Shown here: in pieces, positions 8,463-16,817 of the stretch
How positions within the stretch are numbered: the stretch's first letter is position 1
Layout: each line of letters opens with the position of its first letter
Assembly: GCF_009711055.1 (NCBI RefSeq)
Contig: NZ_WMJY01000005.1
Coordinates: forward strand, 24,934-88,933
Length of the DNA stretch: 64,000 nt
Source of the DNA: Myroides pelagicus
Lineage (GTDB): Bacteria > Bacteroidota > Bacteroidia > Flavobacteriales > Flavobacteriaceae
Reading direction: 5' to 3'
The notes under the pieces: model-generated
Told to the model about the DNA's origin: nothing
What the model saw: only the letters and a program-made list of their open reading frames with translations
Database searches by the model: none
Translations under genes and position numbers: made by a program

Positions 8463-9170
8463 ATGTTTCAATTTAAACAATTCACTATACAACAAGATAA
8501 GTGTGCGATGAAGGTAGGTACAGATGGGGTGCTATTAGGAGCGTGGACTCCTGTAGACAACAATCCTTACAGTGTATTAGACATTGGCTCTGGTACAGGA
8601 CTTTTAGCACTTATGATGGCTCAGCGTACAGGTGCAGAACAGATAGATGGTGTAGAGATAGATGAACATGCACATGAGCAAGCAGTAGAGAACTTTGAGA
8701 GCAGTCCATGGGGAGATAGACTATTCTGTTACCATGCCGACTTAGAGACTTTTGCGAATGAAATGGAAGAAGAGTATGACTTGATTATATCTAACCCACC
8801 GTTTTACAGTGAAGATTACCACACGAATGATAAACAGAGAGACACAGCACGTTTTCAAGATGCTATGCCTTTTGATTTATTAATTGAGGCTGTAGAGTAT
8901 TTCTTGTCAGAGAAAGGTGTGTTTAGTGTTATTATTCCAGCTAAAGAAGAAGAAACTTTGATGTGCTTAGCTGCTGAATTTGGTATCTATCCTTTCAAAG
9001 TAACTCGCGTTCGAGGGAATGAACAAGCTGAGATCAAACGCAGCTTAATTGCTTTTTCACGTCAATTAGTCGAAAAAATACCACTCAACGAGTTGACTAT
9101 CGAGGTAGAAAGACATCAGTACACCCCAGCATTTGAGGCACTTGTAAAAGATTTTTATCTAAAACTTTAA
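8463..9170 (+). CDS. trmN6: tRNA1(Val) (adenine(37)-N6)-methyltransferase
   Basis: A 235-residue SAM-dependent class I methyltransferase of the YfiC/TrmN6 family, which methylates A37 of tRNA1(Val). The N-terminal FxQFTIxQDKCAMKVGTDG stretch is the family signature. The SAM-binding DIGSGTG is at 40-46 and the N6-adenine catalytic NPPF at 111-114. It is a single gene with its own -7 element. I see no terminator between it and the methionine leader region, so limited read-through into the attenuator is possible. Confidence 0.93.
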   Translation: MFQFKQFTIQQDKCAMKVGTDGVLLGAWTPVDNNPYSVLDIGSGTGLLALMMAQRTGAEQIDGVEIDEHAHEQAVENFESSPWGDRLFCYHADLETFANEMEEEYDLIISNPPFYSEDYHTNDKQRDTARFQDAMPFDLLIEAVEYFLSEKGVFSVIIPAKEEETLMCLAAEFGIYPFKVTRVRGNEQAEIKRSLIAFSRQLVEKIPLNELTIEVERHQYTPAFEALVKDFYLKL

Positions 9171-9187
9171 AAAAAATTACTTTTATT

Positions 9188-9219
9188 TTGTTTATTCCAA
9201 AAATTATTTAGGATATTTG
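9188..9219 (+). promoter_or_regulatory. Probable promoter of the methionine operon
   Basis: TTG (9188-9190), a 21-bp spacer and GATATTTG (9212-9219) match the -33/-7 consensus with one -7 mismatch. Transcription would start about 20 bp before the first leader peptide. No second promoter is obvious between the two leader units. Confidence 0.5.
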
Positions 9220-9244
9220 TACCAACGAAAACAAAGAAGAAAAA

Positions 9245-9316
9245 ATGAATACAGTTTATACAATGATGATGAGCATGATGATGTGGAGAAATCCGCAGGG
9301 CTTGTTATTTGCATAA
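9245..9316 (+). CDS. Methionine leader peptide 1
   Basis: A 23-codon frame encoding MNTVYTMMMSMMMWRNPQ then GLLFA and a TAA stop. Seven of 23 residues are Met, six of them in two runs of three (9263-9271 and 9275-9283), far beyond chance use. A purine-rich AAGAAGAAAAA precedes the ATG. The peptide itself probably has no function; its translation would sense Met-tRNA supply. A ribosome halted in the Met run leaves the last codons, from CAG at 9296, free to pair with the terminator arm. With ample methionine it runs to the stop and covers them. It lies upstream of the seven-gene methionine operon. Confidence 0.88.
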   Translation: MNTVYTMMMSMMMWRNPQGLLFA

Positions 9317-9371
9317 ACTTAAATTCTAAATAACATATATAAAGCCCTTGCATTTGCGAGGGCTTTTTTTT
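9297..9371 (+). promoter_or_regulatory. Met attenuator 1: antiterminator/terminator
   Basis: Terminator: AAAGCCCTTGC (9341-9351) pairs with GCGAGGGCTTT (9356-9366), 11 bp with one G-U pair, followed by nine T. Antiterminator: AGGGCTT at 9297-9303, inside the last codons of leader 1, is exactly complementary to AAGCCCT at 9342-9348, the 5' arm of the terminator. The two structures exclude each other, as attenuation requires. Confidence 0.85.
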
Positions 9372-9415
9372 TACACCAAACCAAACAGTATATAATTAGC
9401 AGAATATAGAATACC

Positions 9416-9508
9416 ATGATTTACAATACTAACACAATGATGATGGCAATGATGATGATGAACATGATGATGTTCACGACGCCCTATTGCCTAAAGTCAA
9501 CGAGTTAG
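9416..9508 (+). CDS. Methionine leader peptide 2
   Basis: A 30-codon frame beginning MIYNTNT, then MMM, Ala, MMMM, Asn, MMM, then FTTPYCLKSTS and a TAG stop. Eleven of 30 residues are Met, ten of them between codons 8 and 19. It starts about 45 bp after the T run of attenuator 1, so it is only transcribed when the first terminator is read through, unless an unseen promoter lies between. It shares the design of leader 1 (a short polar start with N, T and Y, then Met runs) but differs in length and 3' sequence, so it is an old duplication or a convergent second unit. Confidence 0.88.
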   Translation: MIYNTNTMMMAMMMMNMMMFTTPYCLKSTS

Positions 9509-9574
9509 TTATAATCTAAAACAAGAGATTAAAATACTTGAAGTCCTTTTGGCAATGCCGAAAGGGCTTTTTTT
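9445..9574 (+). promoter_or_regulatory. Met attenuator 2: regions 1 to 4 of a classical attenuator
   Basis: Terminator: AGTCCTTTTGGC (9542-9553) pairs with GCCGAAAGGGCT (9557-9568), 12 bp with two G-U pairs, followed by seven T. Antiterminator: attgcctaaag (9486-9496) pairs with cttttggcaat (9546-9556), 10 of 11 bases. A third pairing, ggcaat in the Met codons (9445-9450) with attgcc (9486-9491), would sequester the antiterminator when no ribosome is stalled. Together these are regions 1:2, 2:3 and 3:4 of the trp-type model. Confidence 0.85.
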
Positions 9575-9619
9575 ATGCCCAAAAATTAGTAACTAAAACA
9601 TTTAAAAAAATATTTAACC

Positions 9620-10894
9620 ATGAGCAATTTAAACTTTTCAACACAAGCATTACACGCAGGACACAATGTACAAGCAACAGCAGGAACAAGAGCAGTGCCT
9701 ATCTATCAGACATCATCGTATGTATTCGAAAATGCTGATCACGCAGCAGGAGCTTTTAACCTGTCTATCCCAGCGTATATCTACACAAGATTAAACAATC
9801 CTACAAACGATATTCTTGAGCAACGCTTAGCAGCACTAGAGGGAGGTATCGGAGCAGTAGTTACAGCATCAGGAGCATCTGCTATCTCTACTACGTTCTT
9901 GACATTGCTAAAAGCGGGAGATCACATCGTATCTTCTAACAGCTTATATGGAGGAACATACAACTTATTCAATGTTACACTCCCTCGTTTAGGTATCAAT
10001 ACTACATTCGTAGATCCATCTAATGTAGAGAACTTCAGAACGAATATTCAAGAAAACACAAAAGCAATATTCGTAGAAAGCTTAGGTAATCCAAAATTAG
10101 ATATCATCAACTTAAAAGCAGTTGCTAAGATAGCACAAGAGTTTAAAATTCCATTTATCGTAGATAATACAGTTGCCTCTCCTGCCCTACTCAACCCAAT
10201 CCAATACGGGGCAAACATCGTAGTACATTCCCTAACTAAATACATCACGGGTAATGGTACATCATTAGGAGGAGCGATAATCGACGCAGGTACTTTTGAT
10301 TGGTCAAGTGGAAGATTCCCAGAGTTTACAGAGCCTTCTCCAGGATACCATGGATTGATCTATCACCAAGCATTAGGTAACGCTGCTTTCATCGCTAAGA
10401 TCAGAGTAGAAGGATTAAGAGATCTAGGTGCAGCACTTAGCCCATTCAATGCCTTCCAAATCATCCAAGGGTTAGAGACTTTACCTATTCGTATCCAAAA
10501 ACACAGTGAGAATGCATTAGCCTTAGCAGAATGGTTAGAAAAACAAGACGCTGTAGCATGGGTAAACTATCCAGGTCTGAAGTCAAGTGACTACTACGAT
10601 TTAGCAAAAGAGTACTTGCCAAAAGGACAGAGTGGTGTAGTAACCTTTGGATTAAAAAAAGGATTCGAAGCAGCCAAAACAGTGGCAAATGATACTAAAC
10701 TATTCTCTCTCTTAGCAAACATAGGAGATACTAAGTCACTAATCATTCACCCCGCTTCTACTACACACCAACAATTAACCGTAGAGGAGCAAAAAGCAAC
10801 AGGAGTAGCACCAGACTTAATCAGACTATCCGTAGGAATAGAAAACATAGAAGACCTAAAAGCAGATTTAGCAAACGTATTTAAAACATTATAA
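9620..10894 (+). CDS. metY: O-acetylhomoserine sulfhydrylase (aminocarboxypropyltransferase)
   Basis: A 424-residue PLP enzyme of the Cys/Met metabolism family that joins sulfide to O-acetylhomoserine to give homocysteine. The PLP lysine is K207 in HSLTKYITGNG, the motif typical of MetY rather than MetB/MetC, and the length fits MetY. The N-terminus FSTQALHAGH is also typical. It is the first structural gene behind the two Met attenuators and is followed after 1 bp by the next PLP enzyme. Cysteine synthase side activity is known in the family; which substrate matters here cannot be seen. Confidence 0.95.
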   Translation: MSNLNFSTQALHAGHNVQATAGTRAVPIYQTSSYVFENADHAAGAFNLSIPAYIYTRLNNPTNDILEQRLAALEGGIGAVVTASGASAISTTFLTLLKAGDHIVSSNSLYGGTYNLFNVTLPRLGINTTFVDPSNVENFRTNIQENTKAIFVESLGNPKLDIINLKAVAKIAQEFKIPFIVDNTVASPALLNPIQYGANIVVHSLTKYITGNGTSLGGAIIDAGTFDWSSGRFPEFTEPSPGYHGLIYHQALGNAAFIAKIRVEGLRDLGAALSPFNAFQIIQGLETLPIRIQKHSENALALAEWLEKQDAVAWVNYPGLKSSDYYDLAKEYLPKGQSGVVTFGLKKGFEAAKTVANDTKLFSLLANIGDTKSLIIHPASTTHQQLTVEEQKATGVAPDLIRLSVGIENIEDLKADLANVFKTL

Positions 10895-10895
10895 G

Positions 10896-12035
10896 ATGAG
10901 TACCCAAACAGACATACTAAAACACATTCCGATAGACCCACACACAGGAGCCATAGCTGTACCAATCTATCAGACAACGACATTCGCTCAAGAGGCACCA
11001 GGAGTAAACAAGGGATTTGACTACACACGTACCAACAATCCTACTCGTCAAGCTTTAGAAGAATTAGTTGCTTCATTAGAAAACGGTGCGAAGGGCTTTG
11101 CCTTTGGAAGTGGACTTGCAGCAATAGATGCAGTATTCAAGACACTAAGCCAAGGAGACGAAGTTATAGCTGTAGCGAATATCTATGGTGGGACTTATAG
11201 GCTGCTAAATGAGGTGTATGCGAAGTTTGGGATAAAGACTCATTATGTTGATACAACAATAGTTGAAAATGTAGAAAAGGCAATTACTAATAATACTAAA
11301 CTAATCTGGATAGAAAGCCCTACTAACCCAACACTGAGAATATCTGATATACAAGCTATAGCAGACATTGCTAAAAAACACAAAGTTTGGTTATGCGTAG
11401 ACAACACCTTCGCTACACCGATAGCCCAAAAGCCATTAGACTTAGGAGCAGACCTTGTTGTTCACAGTGCTACGAAGTATATCGCGGGTCACTCAGATGT
11501 AGTGGCAGGGCTAGTAATCACGAAGACAGAGGAATTGGGTAAGATCATTAAGTTTCATCAGAACTCAACTGGGGCTATACTAAGTCCTTTCGACAGTTTC
11601 TTAACCATCAGAGGTATTGAAACCTTGCTACTGAGATATAAAGGATATTCTGAGAATGCCCTAAAAATGGCAGAATACCTCAACACTCATCCTAAGATAA
11701 ACAAGATATACTATCCAGGATTAGTGAATCACGAAGGACATGAGTTAGCAAAGAAGCAACAGAAGTACTTCGGCGGAGTAATAAGTTTTGACCTAAAAGA
11801 CAACAGTAAAGAAGCTGCTCTTAAGATTATCAAAAGCCTAAAGCTCTTTACGCTTACGGAAGGGCTTGGAGGAATAAAGAGTTTGAGTAATTACCCTTTT
11901 GAGATGTCTCATGGATCAGTACCTAAAGAGACAAAAATAAAAGCAGGAATAACGGAAAGCTTAATAAGATTGTCCATCGGATTAGAAGAAACAGAAGACT
12001 TGATAGAAGATATCAAACAAGCATTAGCACAATAA
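10896..12035 (+). CDS. Trans-sulfuration PLP enzyme (cystathionine gamma-synthase/beta-lyase type)
   Basis: A 379-residue paralogue of MetY in the Cys/Met PLP family. The PLP lysine is K194 in HSATKYIAGHSDVVAG, the motif of the MetB/MetC branch, and YTRTNNPTR is present. It either forms cystathionine from activated homoserine and cysteine or splits cystathionine to homocysteine; sequence alone does not decide, so no symbol is given. It starts 1 bp after the metY stop, implying translational coupling, and lies in the methionine operon. A lyase role would fit well, since metY and a metZ-like gene in the same operon already cover direct sulfhydrylation. Confidence 0.9.
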   Translation: MSTQTDILKHIPIDPHTGAIAVPIYQTTTFAQEAPGVNKGFDYTRTNNPTRQALEELVASLENGAKGFAFGSGLAAIDAVFKTLSQGDEVIAVANIYGGTYRLLNEVYAKFGIKTHYVDTTIVENVEKAITNNTKLIWIESPTNPTLRISDIQAIADIAKKHKVWLCVDNTFATPIAQKPLDLGADLVVHSATKYIAGHSDVVAGLVITKTEELGKIIKFHQNSTGAILSPFDSFLTIRGIETLLLRYKGYSENALKMAEYLNTHPKINKIYYPGLVNHEGHELAKKQQKYFGGVISFDLKDNSKEAALKIIKSLKLFTLTEGLGGIKSLSNYPFEMSHGSVPKETKIKAGITESLIRLSIGLEETEDLIEDIKQALAQ

Positions 12036-12051
12036 ATAACAATAGAATACC

Positions 12052-13017
12052 ATGAGTCACTTACAAGAAATAACTATCGCTAACCATACTTTGCCAAACG
12101 GAAGTACACATACTTTTCACTTTACTTATCAGGTGGAGGGACAGCCCTTACACAGTGCTCCAATCGTGTTGGTCAACCATGCCTTAACAGGAAATAGTGA
12201 AGTAGCCGGTGATAACGGATGGTGGAATAGCTTAGTGGGTTATGACAAAGTAATAGACCTCAACCGATATACAGTGATTGCCTTCGATATACCAGGTAAT
12301 GGATATAACAAAGAAGAGGCTCACCTCATCGAAGATTACAAAGCAATAACGACAAAAGTAGTTGCTGAAGTGTTCTGGAAAGCATTAGATCGACTACACA
12401 TTGATCACCTATATGCAATCATCGGAGGTAGCTTAGGAGGAAGCATCGCTTGGGAGATGACTTTCATTAGACCACAAGCAGTAGATCACTTAATCCCAAT
12501 AGCGACAAGTTGTAAAGCATCAGACTGGTTAATAGGCAATGCCTTAATCCAAGACAGCATTCTAAACAACTCTTCTCAACCTATAGAAGACGCTCGTATG
12601 CATGCTATGTTACTCTACCGCACTCCTGCATCGCTCCAGCAGAAGTTTGCCAATGGGTATAAAGAAAGTGAGAGTCAATACGCTATAGAAAGTTGGTTAA
12701 AGTATCACGGACAGACCTTAAATGGTCGCTTTAGCTTACAAGCTTACAAGTTAATGAACCACTTGCTAAAAACCATTGGACAAAAAGTAACAGAAGAAAG
12801 TCTAAAAACCTTCGGTCAACATACAAGTGCTAAGATACACTGCATCGCAGTAGATACGGATTATATGTTTACGAAGGCAGAACAAGAATACACAGTAGCT
12901 CTACTTAAAGACTATTGCAAACACATTACATACCAAGAGATTCAATCAATACACGGCCACGATGCCTTCTTAATTGAATACGAACAATTAAACAATTTAT
13001 TAAAACCATTATTCTAA
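12052..13017 (+). CDS. metX: Homoserine O-acyltransferase-like alpha/beta hydrolase
   Basis: A 321-residue alpha/beta-hydrolase of the MetX family, which activates homoserine with an acyl group from acyl-CoA. The nucleophile elbow GGSLGG places Ser127, VDTDYMF places Asp270 in the position of the usual SDxLFP, and GHDAFL places His303, giving a full triad. The nucleophile is preceded by GG as in MetX rather than GxSxG of generic hydrolases. At 321 residues it is shorter than typical MetX (350-380), mostly in the lid. Acetyl rather than succinyl specificity is inferred from the neighbouring metY. Confidence 0.88.
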   Translation: MSHLQEITIANHTLPNGSTHTFHFTYQVEGQPLHSAPIVLVNHALTGNSEVAGDNGWWNSLVGYDKVIDLNRYTVIAFDIPGNGYNKEEAHLIEDYKAITTKVVAEVFWKALDRLHIDHLYAIIGGSLGGSIAWEMTFIRPQAVDHLIPIATSCKASDWLIGNALIQDSILNNSSQPIEDARMHAMLLYRTPASLQQKFANGYKESESQYAIESWLKYHGQTLNGRFSLQAYKLMNHLLKTIGQKVTEESLKTFGQHTSAKIHCIAVDTDYMFTKAEQEYTVALLKDYCKHITYQEIQSIHGHDAFLIEYEQLNNLLKPLF

Positions 13018-13029
13018 AATCAGCACATC

Positions 13030-15432
13030 ATGAAAGTATTAAAGTTTGGAGGAAAATCTCTTGCATCAGGACAAGCTTTTGACAACGTCATAAATATCAT
13101 AAAAACAAAAGTAAACGAAGGGCCAATCGTTATTGTAGTTTCTGCTATAGGGGATACAACAGATACCCTTGAAAATATATTAGACTTAGCAAAGACTAAA
13201 CAAGATTACACGACTGCTTTTGAAACATTCAAAAACAGAGCATATCACAATGAAGCAGATATAAATACAGAGCTTGAAGTATTGAGCAAATTATATGAAG
13301 GAGTTTCTCTAATAGAAGACTATGGCGTAAAGATTAAAGACCAAGTGTTAGCACAAGGAGAACTAATATCAAGTAAAATATTAGCTGCTCAGCTAAACGC
13401 AAAAGGACTTAAAGCTACACCTGTAGACAGCCGTCAATTCTTTATCACAGATGCTAACTTCGGAAGTGCACAAGCTATAGAAGAAGTGTCTAAGCAAAAA
13501 ACACAAGCGTACTTTGCTGCATTAGATAAAGAAACTATAGCTGTAGTAACAGGGTTTATCGGATCTACAGATAAAGGAGAAACAACTACACTTGGACGCA
13601 ACGGTAGTAACTACTCTGCTGCTTTATTAGCGAACTTCATCGAAGCAGATGAATTGCAAAACTATACTCATGTAGATGGTATCTATACTGCTAACCCTGA
13701 TTGGGTAAAAAATGCACAGAAGATAGAAGAACTTCACTTCGACGAGGCAAATGAATTAGCCAACTTCGGAGCTTCTATCCTACATGCGAAAACAATATTG
13801 CCTTTAGTAGAGAATAATATTCCATTGAGAATATTAAACACACTAAACCCAGAAAACAAAGGAACTCTTATCTCTAACAAACCAACAGATAAGGGAATTA
13901 AGTCACTATCGGTACAGTCTAATGTCGCTTTAGTACAGTTCGAAGGTAGAGGATTGTTAGGAATCGTAGGAGTAGATGCACGTGTATTTACAGCTTTGGC
14001 AAACGAAGGAATTAGTGTAGGTGTTATCTCACAGGGTTCTTCAGAGCGTGGTTTAGGTTTTATCGTAGAAGAGAAAGATGCAGATAAAGCAGCCGAAGCA
14101 CTAAACAGAGAGTTCTCTAATGACTTCTATACGCGTGATGTAAACAGTATTTCTATCATCCGCGACCTTGCTGTTATTTCTATCATCGGACAGAACCTAA
14201 GCACATTTGACAAACCTTATGCTGCATTAGTAAAGAATAAGATTGTTCCTATCCTATTCAACAATACAGTAACAGGGAAAAACGTAAGCTTAGTCGTACG
14301 TAAAGAAGAAGCTAAGAAAGCACTTAACGTAGTACACGGACAGATATTCGGTATCGCTAAAAAGATCAATATCGCTGTCTTTGGAAACGGATTAGTAGGA
14401 GGTACTTTAATAGACCAAATATTACAGTCTGCCCAATCTATCGAAGACAAAAAGAACATTGCCCTAAGCATCTTCGCTATCGGTAACTCTAAAAAAGTAT
14501 TACTTAACGATGGAGGTATTAACTGCAACTGGAGAGAAGAGATAAAAGACCAAAGTGTAGCTTATAATATACAAGAAGTAATAGACTACGCGAATGCAAA
14601 TCACTTAGAGAACTTAATCGCGATAGACAACACGGCTTCTGGTGAATTTATCAAGAACTATATTCCATTAGTAGAGAATGGTTTTGACCTTATCTCTTCT
14701 AATAAAATTGCTAATACAATATCATATAGTTTCTATAATGAGTTGCGTCAGACGCTAAAGGCAAACCACAAAGAATACTTATACGAAACTAACGTAGGTG
14801 CCGGTTTACCATTGATTGATACGATTAAACTACTTCACTTATCAGGAGAGAATATCACTAAGATAAAAGGAGTGTTCTCGGGAAGTTTGAGTTACATTTT
14901 TAATAACTACTCTATCCAAGAAAAACCATTCAGTGAGGTACTTAAAGAAGCTATCACTAAAGGTTTTACAGAACCAGATCCACGTGAAGACCTATCAGGT
15001 AATGACGTTGGACGTAAGTTGTTAATCTTAGCGAGAGAACTAGACTTACAAAACGAGTTCGAAGAAATAAGCATTCAGAACTTAATCCCTACAGACTTAC
15101 AGGCAGTAGATACCCCGACGTTCTTAAACAGCTTAGAGAAACTAAATCCTTACTTCGACAAGATTAAACAAGGCTTAGCTCCAGATACTGTGTTACGCTA
15201 TGTAGGAGAGCTATCAGGTGATCTACAAAAGGACAAAGGAGTATTAGAAACTAAACTAATCGAAGTACCTACCAGCTCAGCATTAGGACAGCTAAAAGGC
15301 TCAGACAGTATATTCGAGATATACACAGAGAGCTACGGAGACAATCCTATCATTATCCAAGGAGCTGGTGCAGGAGCATCTGTAACTGCCAGAGGGGTAT
15401 TTGGAGATATACTGAGATTGGCGGATAAGTAG
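13030..15432 (+). CDS. thrA: Bifunctional aspartokinase / homoserine dehydrogenase
   Basis: An 800-residue fusion giving the first and third steps from aspartate to homoserine. The aspartokinase half opens with KFGGKS at residues 5-10 (the family usually has KFGGTS or KFGGSS, so the Lys is unusual). The central ACT regulatory region spans about 300-440, and the homoserine dehydrogenase half starts near 447 with the nucleotide-binding INIAVFGNGLVGG. The length matches E. coli ThrA/MetL (about 810-820). The operon context suggests it serves methionine like MetL, but the fold does not separate the two and thrA is used as the family name. A 143-bp gap with an inverted repeat follows. Confidence 0.93.
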   Translation: MKVLKFGGKSLASGQAFDNVINIIKTKVNEGPIVIVVSAIGDTTDTLENILDLAKTKQDYTTAFETFKNRAYHNEADINTELEVLSKLYEGVSLIEDYGVKIKDQVLAQGELISSKILAAQLNAKGLKATPVDSRQFFITDANFGSAQAIEEVSKQKTQAYFAALDKETIAVVTGFIGSTDKGETTTLGRNGSNYSAALLANFIEADELQNYTHVDGIYTANPDWVKNAQKIEELHFDEANELANFGASILHAKTILPLVENNIPLRILNTLNPENKGTLISNKPTDKGIKSLSVQSNVALVQFEGRGLLGIVGVDARVFTALANEGISVGVISQGSSERGLGFIVEEKDADKAAEALNREFSNDFYTRDVNSISIIRDLAVISIIGQNLSTFDKPYAALVKNKIVPILFNNTVTGKNVSLVVRKEEAKKALNVVHGQIFGIAKKINIAVFGNGLVGGTLIDQILQSAQSIEDKKNIALSIFAIGNSKKVLLNDGGINCNWREEIKDQSVAYNIQEVIDYANANHLENLIAIDNTASGEFIKNYIPLVENGFDLISSNKIANTISYSFYNELRQTLKANHKEYLYETNVGAGLPLIDTIKLLHLSGENITKIKGVFSGSLSYIFNNYSIQEKPFSEVLKEAITKGFTEPDPREDLSGNDVGRKLLILARELDLQNEFEEISIQNLIPTDLQAVDTPTFLNSLEKLNPYFDKIKQGLAPDTVLRYVGELSGDLQKDKGVLETKLIEVPTSSALGQLKGSDSIFEIYTESYGDNPIIIQGAGAGASVTARGVFGDILRLADK

Positions 15433-15436
15433 ATTG

Positions 15437-15566
15437 GTTTACGGTGGACGGCGGACAGCTTATACACCTGTAATCCGAAAAACGTAAGCTGCAAACCTCA
15501 AAAAGCATTATCACAGATTTACACCCAGTAATCAACGAAAAACACTAACCACTGCTAACCGTAAAC
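15437..15566. repeat. Inverted repeat of the gtttac type inside the operon
   Basis: gtttacggt (15437-15445) is perfectly complementary to accgtaaac (15558-15566), and an internal agctta/taagct pair lies within. The element fills most of the gap between the aspartokinase gene and the metZ-like gene. A related element follows metF at 21502-21564. No T run follows, so it is unlikely to terminate; it may be a repeat insertion or mRNA processing site. Confidence 0.6.
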
Positions 15567-15575
15567 TAAAAAAAG

Positions 15576-16769
15576 ATGAGTACATTAAACCATGATGAAG
15601 GCTTCTGTTTTGAGACACTAGCCATACGAACGCAAACAGAACGCACACAATATAGAGAACACTCAACTCCACTATTCCTAACTTCAAGCTTTGTCTTTGA
15701 CGATGCAGAAAATATGCGCGCTGTATTTGCGGAAGAAATAGAGCAATACTCCTATTCACGCTTTACTAACCCAAACCAAACAGAACTAGTTGATAAAATC
15801 TGTTTGTTTGAACAAGCAGAAGCAGGTTTCGCATTTGCAACTGGAATGGCCGCGGTGTATTGTAGTTTATTTCCTCTGTTAAAGACTGGAGATCACATTG
15901 TTTCTTGTTCTAATATCTTTGGTTCTACCAGAGGACTGTTTAGCAATTTGTTCCCTGAATGGGGAGTAGAAACAAGCTATTTCGATATAAATCAAGTATA
16001 TGATGTAGAAAAACTAATACAACCTAACACCAAGATACTATTTGCAGAAAGTCCTACTAATCCAGGAGTAGATGTATTAGACCTTGCGTACTTAGGAGAA
16101 ATAGCTAAGAAACACAACCTCCTATTTATCGTAGATAATACCTTCGCTACTCCTTATTTACAAACACCAATTACATTAGGAGCGCATATAGTGATACACT
16201 CAGGAACCAAACTCATTGATGGACAAGGACGAGTATGTGGAGGGATTACAGTAGGTTACAAAGAATATATCCATAAAATCTACTTATTCACACGTACTAC
16301 AGGCGCAAGCATTTCACCGTTCAATGCCTGGGTACTATCCAAAAGTCTCGAGACTTTAGCAGTACGTGTAGATAGACATTGTGAGAATGCCTTGATTATA
16401 GCAGAATACTTAGAACAACACCCTGCTGTGGAGTTTATCAAGTATCCTTTCTTGCCAAGTCATCCACAATATAAAATAGCAAAAAAACAAATGAGGCAAG
16501 GAGGTAATATTATCGCCTTTGGAATAAAAGGAGGACTTGATGCAGGTAGAACATTCTTAAATGCTGTAAAGCTTTGCAGCCGATCCGCTAACCTTGGAGA
16601 TAGTAGAACCATCGTTACACACCCTGCTTCTACCACACATAGTAAAGTTCCTGCAGAAGAAAAAGTAGCTACGGGTATTACAGACAACCTGATTCGTCTA
16701 TCTGTAGGTTTAGAAAATACAAAAGATATTATCCGTGACTTAGAACAAGCCTTAGCTGTTACACAATAA
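15576..16769 (+). CDS. metZ: O-succinylhomoserine sulfhydrylase-like PLP enzyme
   Basis: A 397-residue third member of the Cys/Met PLP family in this operon. The PLP lysine K212 sits in HSGTKLIDGQGRVCGG, whose DGQGRV stretch is the hallmark of MetZ. The N-terminus (FETLAIRTQTERTQYREHSTPLFLTSSF) also fits MetZ. It would make homocysteine from an acylated homoserine and sulfide, overlapping the role of metY; whether it uses acetyl or succinyl esters is not visible. The gene follows the gtttac repeat and precedes metH by 48 bp. Confidence 0.88.
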   Translation: MSTLNHDEGFCFETLAIRTQTERTQYREHSTPLFLTSSFVFDDAENMRAVFAEEIEQYSYSRFTNPNQTELVDKICLFEQAEAGFAFATGMAAVYCSLFPLLKTGDHIVSCSNIFGSTRGLFSNLFPEWGVETSYFDINQVYDVEKLIQPNTKILFAESPTNPGVDVLDLAYLGEIAKKHNLLFIVDNTFATPYLQTPITLGAHIVIHSGTKLIDGQGRVCGGITVGYKEYIHKIYLFTRTTGASISPFNAWVLSKSLETLAVRVDRHCENALIIAEYLEQHPAVEFIKYPFLPSHPQYKIAKKQMRQGGNIIAFGIKGGLDAGRTFLNAVKLCSRSANLGDSRTIVTHPASTTHSKVPAEEKVATGITDNLIRLSVGLENTKDIIRDLEQALAVTQ

Positions 16770-16817
16770 CAAGCCTACTAATCACACCTCAACAATGAAT
16801 GATTAAATAAATAGATT

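Noticed and set aside
9171-9619. SAM riboswitch or T-box upstream of the methionine operon
   Set aside because: No SAM-I multi-helix junction and no T-box motif were recognisable. The space is taken up by the two leader frames and terminators.
9538-9738. 66-codon frame spanning the second Met terminator and the metY start
   Set aside because: It overlaps the terminator hairpin and reads metY in the wrong frame.
15437-15566. Third attenuator or terminator inside the met operon
   Set aside because: The inverted repeat has no following T run and no Met-rich frame, so it does not fit the leader design.
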